64,000 nt of DNA from Aquanectria penicillioides (taxonomy: Eukaryota; Ascomycota; Sordariomycetes; Hypocreales; Nectriaceae). Below the pieces are notes generated by a model. That model ran no database searches. It saw nothing but the letters and a program-made list of their open reading frames with translations, and was not told the origin of the DNA. How positions within the stretch are numbered: the first letter of the stretch is position 1; every line of letters begins with the position of its first letter. The translations under genes were made by a program, and so were the position numbers. The stretch is taken from NCBI GenBank assembly GCA_003415625.1, contig PYIU01000008.1, positions 1,116,001 to 1,180,000 of the forward strand, given 5' to 3'. This document shows positions 1 through 14,763 of the stretch, in pieces.

Positions 1-282
1 CAGCACAGCACAGCACAGCGCACCTCAGATTGACAACAAGCGTCAAATTGATAGGCTTTGCCCGTGCAGATAGCTGCAGTTCATTTACATCGTGGTCCAT
101 GCGGGTGAAATACGAGAGCGCTGGTATATAAAACCAGGGCCACAAAAGTTAAAACATTGTCATGACCACAAACGCCGGGCGCCCACCGGTTCCCTCCGTT
201 CCTTTGTTGACTGGCTTTTCCATTCTCCGGTTCCTCTATTTCTGTCTGGTCTCTAGTAATATTGGTTAGGCCTCCAATGTCC

Positions 283-330
283 GCGACTGCGTCTGCGCTT
301 GCGCCTGCGCCTGCGCCAGCGCCAGCGCCC
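283..330 (+). repeat. GCG-led hexamer repeat inside a 19-codon Ala-Pro micro-ORF
   Basis: Eight consecutive hexamers of the form GCGNNN. Read from the ATG at 277 they give a 19-residue peptide made mostly of Ala-Pro pairs, ending at a TAA at 334-336. This could be chance coding by a GC-rich repeat or a small upstream ORF. No downstream gene is recognisable nearby. Confidence 0.6.
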
Positions 331-2130
331 GACTAACACCTGGCGGCGTGTGCGCCATCATTACTCTAATCCGAGCGTCTGACAGTCTTGGAACTATTGA
401 TCTTTAGAAGCTCCTCGCCCGTTTCACCTCACTATAGCGTTTCACCCCGGCGCCGCCTGGCGTTTTGCCGTGGCGCAACGGACATCGGCCTCATACGGAG
501 TGTAAGCCACCTACAAACAACTTTCGATTCCAAATCGTGGCGTCGCAGCTCTAAAACGATGAGAGCAACACCCATCCTCAGCGCCGGCCCGTCTCGTCTG
601 GTCCACTCTGGCCTAGCCTGGTCTCGTCTCGATTTGTTTTTGTCTCGTCTCCCGTCGCAGAACGTCGTCGTCGGTTATCTGCGTGCAACGGTGCTGCAAA
701 CGGACCGATAATTACTTGTCAATCCGGTGAGCAACCTAGATTTTGCAGGTTGCGTTACGAAGAAATTGTGGATGATGGGGCCTTGTTTGACGCCGAACGG
801 CCGAGTAGCTTCAGGCCTTCCAGAATGACTGGTCACTATGCATTCTATCGCAAGTCAAACAAGCACAGTTTGTGAGACAAGACATTGCAGGAGCGGCTTG
901 AGGAACAGCGCAACCATTGTCCTCCCAAAAGGTATGCAGTATGCAGTAGTGTACGGCGGCAGTTTGTTGCTATACATTGGGCACTCTCTGGAAGCGCACG
1001 CGTGCCTCCTTGCCGCATTGGTAAAACGTAGTGGCGATGCTCATCATACAGCCTCTAAACATTTGAGGATTCAGGAAACGCACACTCACGTGGGACTCCA
1101 GCCTCCAGCCTCGTGGTTTGTTCGGCGGCAAACACAATTTCTGAGGCCAGATTCCAAATACTCCATTTCAAACGATGTGTCAAAGATGACGACGCGGGAC
1201 TACGTAGGCCAAGCTGATAACGCACATCGATCTCAAACGCAGATCAGATTCGCGGGTCTCAGAACGGCACTGCTGGATGGCAATCATTCGGCACAAAGCG
1301 AAGCCAGTGCCGCGGATCTTGAATCTGGATACAAAGGAACCAACTCCCACTCTCCTGTATTGTACAGTTAGTCCACACTCATGCACGTGTCGAGTTTTGC
1401 GTGGTATCCCATCGTGGGAAAGTGTCCACAAACTACGGCCTTGCACAGATGAGCAGATGCAAGCACTAATTGAAGACCTGCCAACGCGTGGATGCATGTG
1501 TGTTTATATGTATGTGTGTATGTAGTCAGGTGCCTTGGCTTCACCTCCCTTCACCGGTCCTTCCTTCAGCCACAATAGGGGAAATATTGAAATGCGCTCC
1601 AATCACACAACCGACCCCGATGCCAATTTCAAAGCTCAAGATGAACGGTGCGGCCCCACGCGCAACCACAAGTTGAGAAGCGCGGATCCGTCATTAGCGC
1701 GCTTGCGGACGTTGGTGGGAGCATCAGGCTCCACGAGTGTCAGATCCACTCGGCCCAAGGGAGACGCATCGCGGCGACCAGGGACGGACACTAGTAGGAC
1801 TAGAAGGACCAGGAGCTGCCGGAAGACCCATGGAAAACAGAAAAGAGCTGAGGAAGATGTCCAGATGAGCATCCGTTTGCCTGTGGGGAGTGTTGCGCTT
1901 GTGTTGGGGCACATGAAGACTAGCCGCACGATATTATATTTGATGGAAATTCTCAGATAGAGAGTAAAAATGCAGCTCAGCCTGAAGTCAAGTTTCCAAC
2001 AAATTCATATCTTCCTCGCGATATATTTGGATATGCCAAGATTACCAATGGGCAATGTGAGAAAACTTGTCGACTGAAGATTGGGGAAGTTCAACCAAAG
2101 TGCACTTGTAGAAAGTGATGCTGAATCCCC

Positions 2131-2530
2131 AATATCATCACAAGTTGAATACAGTTAACGTAGACGGACCTCGTACAAGTACGACCTTGTATGATACCCC
2201 GGTCTAGGAGCTACAATCGGAGTTGTTGTGGTGCAATTGGTCTCGAAATGCCAAAACCTACCCTGGACATTAGAGCTACTTAGATGAAGCTAGAATTGCA
2301 GTGCAGATTTCCAAAGTTCCACCACATACGAAAACCCAATCATTGATATTAGATGTCCTCAGCAGAATCTACCATTGCAGTGTAGTTTTCAGCTGTCTTC
2401 TCACCAAGTATGAATCGTCTACCCTCGAGACTGGAGTTCTCAAGAAGAGGCTAGAATCGCAGTGCTAATGCAGCCGGCAATGGAAGAAGCTCTTGCTGCA
2501 AGCCTTGTAGGATGAGGCTCATTTCTGAAA
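2131..2530. repeat. Possible decayed ~80-bp tandem repeat
   Basis: Similar unit starts of the type ctaNNATYGcagtg occur at 2211, 2290, 2369 and 2451, spaced 79, 79 and 82 bp, with a weaker one near 2131. Later segments of the units align only loosely, at about half identity by eye. This is a regular spacing rather than a clean repeat. Confidence 0.4.
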
Positions 2531-3484
2531 GTGAAAGCCCTGTGCGGTCCAATTGCGGCTCCGAAGCGGCACCTACCTATTTGCCGGCCCCTTGACGCCA
2601 TCCCGTGTCCGCCGGGTCGGACTTGGGGGGTTGCCAACTATGAGACTGATCTACGGTGGAACAATGAGTTTCGAGGTCCTGGCCCCATTTGAATACTACA
2701 TTGGCCATCGCCATTTCGTATCTCTCAGTCTCGAAAAAATCACGAAGAGCAAGCAGCCCTGACACACGGAGACATCCGGGTTTTCGGGGGTTTGGCCGGT
2801 CACATTCTGAAATCGACGTGATACGGGAATTGCACCGATGCGGCCTAGGCTTTCCCCCGAGCCCAATATCAACATTGATGAAATAAGTGAATTAGTCAGT
2901 CAGGCGGTGGGAGCCATCTCGATCTAGCAAATGTCGCAATAGCAATTACAGAAAAGTAAGCCGTAAGAGAGATATCTGGCGCACAAAACCGAGAGACGAC
3001 CAAGCCCTATTGTAGGTCTGTGTGACGTGTATGTAATTCCATTACGACGGTTGTTCGCTTCTGTCCAGTGGCCCCCCGGTCTCATACCATTTCCCGTTCT
3101 GGCGAATCCGCCCCTGACCTTGGGAAAATACCTCTCCTACCTAGGTGAAGCATGCACGTCGTATCGCAATGCCTTGGGAGGGAAAGGTTGGAGCACATGG
3201 AGCTGGAGCCTATGCGGTGCCAGCCAGTCCAGAGCCCGCACAGAAGAAACTTGCGCTAGGAATTTCCCAATGGGGGTGAAATTCGAGGCGCCGAAATCTC
3301 GCTCACCACGACGCCGCTGCACGAACGAACTGACTGGGTCACTCCTCTGTCCATCTTGCATTTTCTTTCGCGGGCGCTTTCTTCATACGCATCTCCAATT
3401 CACCATGTGCAATTGTGGACCGGATCTCGGGGCTTCAAGGGCTAGGCCCAGTCCTATCCTTTCCCGCATAAGCATCACATGGGA

Positions 3485-3511
3485 GTGCGTGTGTGTGTGC
3501 GCGCGCGCGCC
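3485..3511. repeat. GT/GC dinucleotide microsatellite
   Basis: An alternating GT tract runs straight into an alternating GC tract. The purine-pyrimidine alternation could favour Z-DNA. Confidence 0.8.
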
Positions 3512-6268
3512 GATGCTCACCACCTCCACGACACAATGATGATGATGGATGGACGGGAACTCACCGACACACCGACCAAAAACTCCTAGTCAGGCTCGGC
3601 AGCTGCCGGGATCTGGGGTCGTAAGAAACCGGGTTCATCTACACATGGTACAGTAGTCACAAGATTTGCGCCGGACCACAGGCGATGACGGCCAGCGCAT
3701 GCATCCCCGTGGGGGAGGTGTTGGTCGCGGGAAATGTCCGTGAGATACGTACTTGACGCGCAAATATCAGACATCCTGACTAGAACATGAGGATCAGGAT
3801 GACTGACCATGCTGAGTTGGCCTTGGCCTGGCAGGACGAGCTGGGCTGGCAAGGGTGAAGGGAACGAAACGGGCATGGATGAATGGACGGATGGGCGTGT
3901 ACTTGCGGTTCCCATGCACCGACGCAGATAATCGCGGTACAGCAGCATCCACTCCATAGGACTATACTATGTATGTGCGTACGTACCTTGTCGCAACCCA
4001 CCCGTCGTCAAACAGGGCGCGCTCGTCAAGCAAGCGAAAACAAACACCTGCGATTTGCAGCAGATGATATCCGCGCGCGCCGTGGCGGGAGATACGCCCG
4101 ACTCAACTACGGGGAGGGGTGTTGGATCTTGGCGGACTTGGGCAAGCCCCAGTCAAGGGCGCCGGGCACCCGGAGAAATGCCGTGACGAGAGGCACTCAA
4201 TCAATTGATGACGATAGGGAGGCCGCATGCACTGGTGCTCTTTTTTTCTTTCTGAGATGCAGCTGAGTAGGTGTGTGCGCGTGTGTGCCTGATCCATGTG
4301 ATTGCGTACAAAGCACACGCATCGACTTTGAATGTGAAGATGACTTGTGACATCCGGGGGGCGAAGACGTCACAGGAAAAACCGGCAAGAGGCAAATGCG
4401 AACCGAAATAGGATCAACGGCCGGAATCCCATGGTAAATCGCCTTCAGCTTGGCTTGGATACCCGGCAGGCTGGGCCTCTCTGACCGGCGCCTCCGGCCG
4501 CGTTCACCGGGGAGTATTCTGTACGAGACAGTGCACGGAAGGGGAATTCCAGGGGAGGGAACCTGCTACAGCAAGGTAGAGGGTACAGCCACAACTACAA
4601 CTACAACTCAAGCCCCCTTTTGTAGTGAGGCGGCATGGTGGTGGGAGTCACCGAGATGCGGCGTGCAGAGGCCGGCGGCGGCCAACGGCGACCTGCCATG
4701 TAACTGGCTGCCCAAGTTTAGAGCAATAGATAATTCTGACATTTGGAGGCGAAAAGGGAGGGAGCGTCGTAGTGAGGTTCCCGGGTCGGGGTCAAATCCC
4801 GGTTCCCGTGCCGGTCCCAGCTTTTTGGTTGGAGTCATTGTCTAAATTTTTTCCTTCGTCTCCCTAGTTTCTGGCAGAGATTTTGGAGACCCCGAGTCGG
4901 GGCTAAATGGGAACGGGAGGTTAGGCCAGCTAGGAAAGGAGGAGAGACACAAGAAAAAAAAAACCCCCAGAGCCCTGTCAGATAAAGACAGGAAAAGTGC
5001 AAGCAGGAGAGAAAAAAAAAACCCAAGGGTTCCCCCCCAATCATGGAGCTCCCATCCATGTCGACCATCTCCAATCTGCCCCCCTCAAATTGAGCGTCAT
5101 CCAAGCTAGTGAGCGGGTCGGCGTGGGTTTCCGTGGCCGCACTAAGAGATGCGCTAGCTTTGACTGTGGCACCTCCCCCGCTGAACGGACCGCCGGTCAC
5201 TGAGGACCAACGCGCTCCTGTCCGACTGAGAAAAAAAGTAGAGCGTGCTGTCGGGCTCGAGACGAAGACACAGAACGAGGGACGCTTGGAGTTTTTTCTT
5301 CTTCTTTTTTTTTTGTTACTCCACAATCATCTTGGGGTACAGGCAGCGCAAGTTGCTTGAGATATAGTACTGTATTGTCAAGAGGGCTTACAGAAAGCCC
5401 CGTGCTGAGAACTGTAACGGGATGGAGGCTTTTCAGCATCCCGCGTCCGTCCCACGTCCATGAAACCCTGTCCTTATCGTTCCAAGGGATCTGGGTGAAT
5501 GGAGAGAATGGATGGGTGAAGGGAAGGGGAAGGGATGTCAAGGGATAGGATGGGATGGACGGACGGATCTTCACCTTGGGACTTGGGGGGACCGCCAGCA
5601 TACTAGGAATAACGCAGGTACCTGTGACCTCCACTGTAAAGATATGGAAGAGCCGTACAACGGGATCCCGCCGGCGAGGGCGGTTCGCTGTGTTCGCTGG
5701 GCGGACTCCTGCACTCCGATGCTGTAGCAGTACTCCGTCGCCGCTGCGGGACCGCCTGCACAGGGGGCGGGGGGGTGGTTGCTTGCCCTTCCAGTTGCAC
5801 ATGCGCCCAGCGCGCAGCCAGTCCAGCCGCAGCGCTCAGCAGCCAGTACGAAGGAAGCCCGCCCCCAGGCCGCCCAGCTCCAGTGCTGTACGGGGTACTA
5901 GGTCTGCCATGTACTCCCTACCTGCGCACTACGCATGTGGTGTAGGCAGGTCGGGTCCCCACGGCCACGCCCAAGCCCAAAGAATCCACAAGCCCACAAG
6001 TTCCCACACACGGACACTCTCTCTTGTCTTGCCCTGGTCCATCGCGGTCCATCTCGCCGTCGCTCGCTCGCTGTGCGCCTGCAGTTACCTAATTCCCTCG
6101 ACCCTCCATCCCCGTGTCCCGCTGATCTCGAGTTCCTTTTTTTTGTGACATATCCTCTCGAGTCATAACCCGCCCGTCCACTTCACATCCTCTCCCCTTC
6201 CTCTCCATCATCCTCCTCTTCTCCTCCACCTGGAGCTTGCTCCCAATTGAGCTTCCCCAGCATCTCCA

Positions 6269-8174
6269 ATGGCTTCCTCCACCCGAGCCATGAACGCCGC
6301 CCTCGCCCGGGCTGGCCTCCTCGCCCAGAGCAGTCGCATTGCGACTCGCTCGCTCACCACCGCCTCCAAGGTCTCTGCTCGCCCCTCCGTGGCCATGAAG
6401 CTCCAGAACTCCGGCCGCATCGCCTTCCGAAGAAACTATGCCAGCGAGGCTCCCAAGCCCAAGCCCAAGGCCAAGCCCGGCAAGCTGCGCCGTACGCTGC
6501 GATGGACCTGGAGAATCTCCTACCTTACTGTCGCCGGTCTGGTCGGTTATACCTGCTACGTTATCTACGATGATCGCCATCCCGAGGAGCAATTCCAGCC
6601 CGATCCCAGCAAGAAGACCCTCGTGGTGCTTGGTAAGTTTGTGCGCAAACCTTTTTTTCCTCCTTTGAGAGGGCGGAACATTTGGGAAACCATGACGAAT
6701 TGGGCCACTGACGTGTTGCACTCTCACAGGATCCGGCTGGGGCTCCGTTGGTCTCCTAAAGAACCTCGACACCGAGAACTACAATGTCATCGTCGTCTCT
6801 CCCCGCAACTACTTCCTCTTCACCCCCCTCCTGCCCTCATGTACCACTGGTCTGATTGAGCACCGCTCCATCATGGAGCCTGTTCGCACCATCCTCCGAC
6901 ACAAGAAGGGCGCCGTCAAGTACTACGAAGCTGAGGCTTCCAGCGTTGACCCTGACCGCAAGGTCGTCAAGATCGTTGACAACGCCCACGGAAAGAGTGG
7001 CCTGGAGACCGAGATCTCCTACGACATGCTTGTCATTGGTGTCGGCGCTGAGAATGCCACCTTCGGCATTCCCGGTGTCCGTGAGAACGGCCTGTTCCTC
7101 AAGGAGATTGGCGATGCTCAGCTGATCCGCAAGAAGATCATGGACTGCGTCGAGCGCGCCTCGTTCAAGGGCCAGCCCCAGGAGGAGATTGACCGTCTCA
7201 TGCACATGGTCGTCGTCGGTGGTGGCCCTACTGGTGTCGAGTTCGCCGGTGAGCTACGCGACTTCTTCGAGGAGGACATCAAGAAGTTGATCCCCGACAT
7301 CAGCCCCCGCTTCAAGGTCACTCTTATTGAGGCTCTCCCCAACGTTCTCCCCTCATTCTCCAAGCAGCTGATTGAGTACACCGAGAACACCCTGCGTGAG
7401 GAGAACATTGACATCAAGCTCAAGACCATGGTCAAGCGTGTCACCGAGGAGACTGTCGAGGCTGAGGCCATCAACCCTGACGGCTCCAAGCAGCTGATCA
7501 AGATCCCCTACGGTCTGCTCGTTTGGGCCACTGGTAACGCTTTGCGCCCCATCGTCCGCGACCTCCTGGGCAAGATCCCCGCCCAGAAGAACTCGCGCCG
7601 TGGTCTTGCTGTCAACGAGTATCTCGTTGTCCAGGGCACCCGCGACATCTGGGCCGTTGGTGACTGCGCCGTTGCCGGCTACGCCCCCACCGCTCAGGTC
7701 GCTTCTCAAGAGGGTACTTTCCTGGCCCGCCTCTTCAACAACCTGGCCAAGACCGACGCCCACGAGGCCCGCATCCAGGAGCTCAGCAGCAGCCTGAACC
7801 TCCAGCAGGGCAACGCCGCTGAGGTCGCCCAGGAGATTGAGAAGCTCGAGAAGCAGCTCCGACGCGTCAAGGACGTCAAGCCTTTCAAGTACTCTCACCA
7901 GGGAAGCTTGGCCTACATTGGTAGCGAGAAGGCCGTCGCCGACCTTCCTTGGTTCAACGGTAACTTTGCCAGTGGTGGTAGCTTGACCTTCCTCTTCTGG
8001 CGAAGTGCCTACCTTTCCATGTGCTTCAGCAGTAAGTTTTCGACTTGTAATCCCTAAGCCAACCTAGGAACTCAATGCTAACCATCATTTCTACTTCTAG
8101 CTCGCAACCGTATCCTGGTCCTCCTGGACTGGCTGAAGTCCAAGGCTTTCGGCCGTGATGTGTCCCGAGAGTAA
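6269..8174 (+). CDS. NDE: Alternative (type II) NADH:ubiquinone oxidoreductase, probably external mitochondrial
   Basis: Oxidises NADH and reduces ubiquinone without proton pumping, bypassing complex I on the mitochondrial inner membrane. Three exons (6269-6632, 6730-8031, 8101-8174) encode 579 aa. The N-terminus is a basic Ser/Ala-rich presequence. A single hydrophobic segment follows at about residues 81-100, the pattern of external NDE enzymes anchored from the intermembrane-space side. The first dinucleotide-binding motif GSGWG (about 122-126) is completed only by splicing intron 1. A second motif GGGPTG lies at about 285-290 and the FAD-contact motif AVGDCA at about 430-435. A short helical insert (about 467-503) precedes the conserved C-terminal membrane-binding tail. 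There is no EF-hand insertion, so it resembles NDE2-type rather than calcium-binding NDE1 enzymes. An internal (NDI) assignment is less likely but not excluded. Confidence 0.95.
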
Positions 8175-9350
8175 AAGACTCCGATCCGATCCAACTTTCT
8201 TACTTGAGAGGTTTCGATATCCTGAAATGAAGCTCTGGTGGCCGACGTGGGCCTAGCGCCGCGTTGGCTTGTACAGCTTTGCGACTATGTGTTCTTGGGA
8301 AGGGTGTTTACTTGGAGCATTATACAAGGGCTGTGAAACCTGGCTGGGCTGGACTGGACTAATAGATGTCTGATTAGAATCGGGCTTGGGCTGGGAATGC
8401 TTCATTGATTTGCAACCACGTTTGCTTTTATTTGCTTTGTTACTCTTTATGTTACTATTTCTACGGGGCTCTAGAAAGGAGGGGGGCGAAGGTCTTGGGA
8501 CCCTATGTACAAACTGGAGAACTAAAAGATGGTCAAGGGGGAGGGAGGAGGATAGAGAGATAGACAAGACCTATGACAAAACATTCATACGGATGGATGA
8601 TGGCATTGATGCTTGGTTGTTGGTAGTGACCGCGACCACGCCATTTGAGGATTCCTCTCCTAGCTCTGGAGCATCAATTGACTTTGCTGGGTCCCACAAA
8701 TTCTTCCACTTGTCATCACCTTTCACTCTAGATATCTGGTACTTCATACAGCCCTTCAGGTGCCTCGTAATCGTCATCTTTCATGTCATTGAAAATGATT
8801 CACTCATGGGATTCGGCATGTGTGAGGTGACGCAGGCAGGAGATTGCTCGGACTCCGGCATCTCAAGGCGAGCCCCACACTGGCCAGATCCCGAACCAGC
8901 CCAGGCCAGCACGCTATCTCCAAATTTCAGTCCCAGTTACAGGGGAGACAGATAGGGCCGGGGACAGTGATGGACTGCTGCCCCGCGTTTTCCTTGCCAA
9001 ACAAATGCGTGCCGGTGTACTCCGTAGTGTGGCCAAGAGAGGGCGCAGTACTGTACTCGATACAGTAGTAACGTGGGGACTCTGCCATGGCAATGCTTGC
9101 CGGAATTTTCGTGTGGCTGGAGCCGTCAATCGTGTTGCTCGCAGCAGAGTTGCAGTAGTTGGCTTGGAGACCCGTCTTGGGCGTAGGCTTGGGTCGGCTT
9201 TGTGTGACTGTTTTTGGTGCTAAACTGGGAGCTCTCTCAATTGTCCATCGCGAACTAACAACTCCTCCAAACCCCCGCACTCCCGCTCCCAAATCGTTCA
9301 GACGCCCCGAAGCTGACGGCATAGGTGCTCCGCATTACAACGTCGCGGCC
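8175..9350. other. Intergenic, NADH dehydrogenase to kynureninase
   Basis: Holds the 3' flank of the NADH dehydrogenase gene and the promoter of kynureninase. No additional gene is seen. Confidence 0.6.
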
Positions 9351-10923
9351 ATGACTGAACCCGTCGCGTCGCCGTCCGGGCCCGTTGGCCAGGAGCTTGC
9401 CGTCCAGCTCGATGCGGAAGATTCCCTCAAGCACCTCCGTAGCGAATTCCACATCCCCTCCAAGGCTGACATATCCCGCACTACCCTTCCTCCGGACTCG
9501 CTCAACACCGCAGCCAACACCACCCAGACAGGCAAGTAATATTCGTCCTCTCTCTCGTTATCCCAACCCTCCACGACTGACCGGGCCTCTTTCGAAAGCA
9601 AAGACCCCAATGAGGAATCAATATACCTCGTCGGCAATTCCCTGGGTCTCCAGCCCCGGCGCACTGCTACCCGCATCCAACAGTACCTGGCTACATGGCG
9701 CACCCAGGGCGTCCAGGGCCACTTCAAACCCCTCGACGATTCGCCCCTGCCCACCTGGCTCGATGTCGATGCCCGCGCTGCCGAAATGATTGCCCCCATT
9801 GTGGGCGCCCACGTCGAAGAGGTCGCTGTCATGCAGACCCTGACGGCCAACCTGCATCTGCTAATGGCCGCCTTCTATAAGCCGGATATCAAGGGACGCC
9901 ACAAGATTATCATCGAGAACAAGGCCTTCCCTAGCGACCATGTACGTCACGACCCGTGTGTGTATGTGTCTGACGACGAAATGTTCCTAGATGCTGACGT
10001 AGGCGGCTGGGTAGTATGCCGTTGAAACACAGGTTCGCCATCACGGCCTCAATCCCGACGAGTCCATGATAGCCTTCGATCCCCCCGGCTCCGAGGACAC
10101 CCTCTCCACCGAGTTCATCCAATCCATCATCGCCGAGCACGCCTCGACTGCCGCCCTGCTCCTCCTCCCGGGCATCCAGTACTACACGGGCCAGTTCCTC
10201 GACATCCCCGCCATCACAGCCTTCGCCCGCGCGCGCGGCATCTTCGTCATCTGGGATCTCGCCCACGCTGTTGGCAACGTGCCACTCGCCCTGCACGACT
10301 GGGATGTCGACGCTGCCGCATGGTGCAGCTACAAGTACCTCAACAGCGGGCCCGGCTCCATCGGCGGCCTATTCGTGCACGAACGGAACTCGCGCGTGGG
10401 GGAGGCCGGCGCCCAGGTTAACCGCTTCGCCGGCTGGTGGGGCAATGACAAGTCCGGCCGCTTCGCCATGCAGCCCGGCTTCCGCCCCGTCCCCGGCGCC
10501 GCGGGCTTCCAGCTGAGCAACCCGTCCGTCTTCGACATCACCAGCCTGTGCGCATCGCTCGAGGTCTTCGCCGAGGCGGGCGGCTTGGCGCCGCTGCGGG
10601 CCAAGTCAGTCAAGCTGACCGCCTACCTCCTCGAAGAGATGTATCGCGTCATGCCGGGGGGTCATGGCGGGTCCTGGAGGATCCTGACGCCCAAGGAACC
10701 GGGAGCGCGGGGCGCTCAGCTAAGCATCTTGTTGGCAGACGGCCTGCTCGACGACATGATGGACGAGCTGGAACGACGCGGGGTGCTAGTGGACGAAAGG
10801 CGGCCGAACGTGATACGGGTGGCGCCGGCGCCGCTGTACAACAGCTTTGGGGACTGTTTCAAGTTCGCCCAGGAGTTCCGGGGCGCGTTAGAATACGCGT
10901 TGGCGGAGAAGGCCAAGAGGTAG
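9351..10923 (+). CDS. BNA5: Kynureninase
   Basis: A pyridoxal-phosphate enzyme that cleaves kynurenine or 3-hydroxykynurenine to (hydroxy)anthranilate and alanine in the tryptophan-to-NAD pathway; cytosolic. Preferred exons are 9351-9531, 9604-9941 and 10015-10923, giving 475 aa, the usual family length. The family motif [11 protein letters not shown] begins exon 2. In exon 3, DLAHAVGN (about 254-261) and the PLP-lysine motif [11 protein letters not shown] (Lys about 280) are intact. Exons 1 and 2 are in the same frame but separated by an in-frame TAA at 9537, so an intron is required. A GC-AG intron at 9532-9603 has a perfect CAG|GCAAGT donor. A GT-AG alternative at 9536-9598 also keeps frame but has a weaker donor. 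The CTGAC at 9577-9581 can serve as branch site for both. Confidence 0.95.
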
Positions 10924-12186
10924 AAGGGGAACTGAAAGGAGGGGTTCCTCAACGACCTTGTTCAAGTCCCAAGCGTCGGGGATGCATGAATCTCGATCGA
11001 TCCAGGATCGATACATCGACACACATGAGTGCCATGTCGCAATGGGAACTCATTTCTGGGACAATTCGTCGCCAGCCTCCGGTAGAGGGTATGATAAAAG
11101 TCTTCGTCGTTCTGTGAACCTGTACCAGCCTCGACTCATCCATTACGGGCCTCATATAGCTAAGCGCCATCTACAATTCTAGATATAGCCGCGCGGTGAA
11201 TGTCTCTCAATCCCGCCAAGACCTTTGTGGTGACGTTTCGGGAACCCATGTTATTGGATCATCTTTGACAGGCTGGCACTTTGGGAGTGTCATGGTTCTA
11301 TTGTCACGTCATGGAAGTCTCCCGCGCCAGATCGACCAGACATGGGCTCCAACGTAGATTTTGTGTGGCAAATGACCATAGAACCAGTAACGCCCTCCAG
11401 CCGACTAAGTCTATTGTATTTGGGGGCCTTCTTCGGTCCTTCCTTGCAGTGGCCACGTCCTGGCTGATGCTCTACCCGTGTTCATAATACTCGGGGGCCC
11501 TCGCTGGGCGGCCTCTCCAACGTTTTGACTTCCCATGTCATTTTTCACGGGCCACGATCGACTTGGAGAGGAAAAACCCCCGACTGGAAAGCCAAAAATT
11601 GAGCTGCACCAATCAACGGGCCTCGGCACCAACATTGAGTAGCATTCGCCTGCTACTTCGATGACAAATTCCATGCATCCTTCTTGACATCACTTGACAT
11701 CAGGGCTTGCGCCAAGCAGCGTTTTTTTTTTCATCGGTGAAGGCGAAAAAATCGACAGCTACAGGGTAGGGCCCAATGCAGTTGGATTATGTCACCAGGC
11801 TTCCCTCGCGTTTGACTGGCTAGGTGGGGCGTCCCTATGCCTAAACAGAGAGGCGGTACCCACTTTACGGGCCTGCCGCAAGGCAAGGCCCCAGCGCCGT
11901 GCATCGACTTTTTTTTTCGACGCTAAGAGAAAGAAAAAAATTAAACCAAGGCGCAAAGGGTCCTGAGATAACTCAAACCTTTCACCCAACAACAAACCCT
12001 CTCCCCTGGACATCATCACCAACCCTCGGGCTTGCACTCCTTTTCATCCTCCAGAGGGAAATCTCATCTTCGTGAGATATTAGACAGGGTTCTTTTGCAT
12101 CTTCTTTGACCCTTTTCCCCCGATTTCCCCTCCCTTCACTGCCACTACCGAAAGTCAGCCTCACTCTCTTTCATTCTCCTGAAATC
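10924..12186. other. Intergenic, kynureninase to DBP2
   Basis: No gene is recognised. The last 280 bases before DBP2 are C/T-rich and lack an ATG on the + strand, as expected for a fungal leader. Confidence 0.6.

Positions 12187-14763
<2,577 letters not shown>

Larger units (their letters stand above)
1..6268. other. Gene-poor left end; no supported gene
   Basis: No open frame here looks like a conserved protein, and most frames are short, lack an ATG or are low in complexity. A TATA-like element (tatataaaa) lies at about 125-133. The sequence also holds a GCG-hexamer repeat, a decayed tandem repeat near 2.1-2.5 kb, a GT/GC microsatellite near 3.5 kb and several A and G runs. From about 5.94 kb to 6.27 kb the + strand is pyrimidine-rich and free of ATG, which fits the promoter and leader of the NADH dehydrogenase gene that follows. 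Confidence 0.6.

Noticed and set aside
838..1371. 177-codon + frame starting with ATG
   Set aside because: No domain, no splice-linked neighbours and no conserved-looking segment; treated as chance.
4770..4830. Possible tRNA T-arm (GTCAAAT loop with G/C stem)
   Set aside because: No D-arm, anticodon arm or acceptor stem can be drawn around it. I found no tRNA or 5S rRNA gene in the window.
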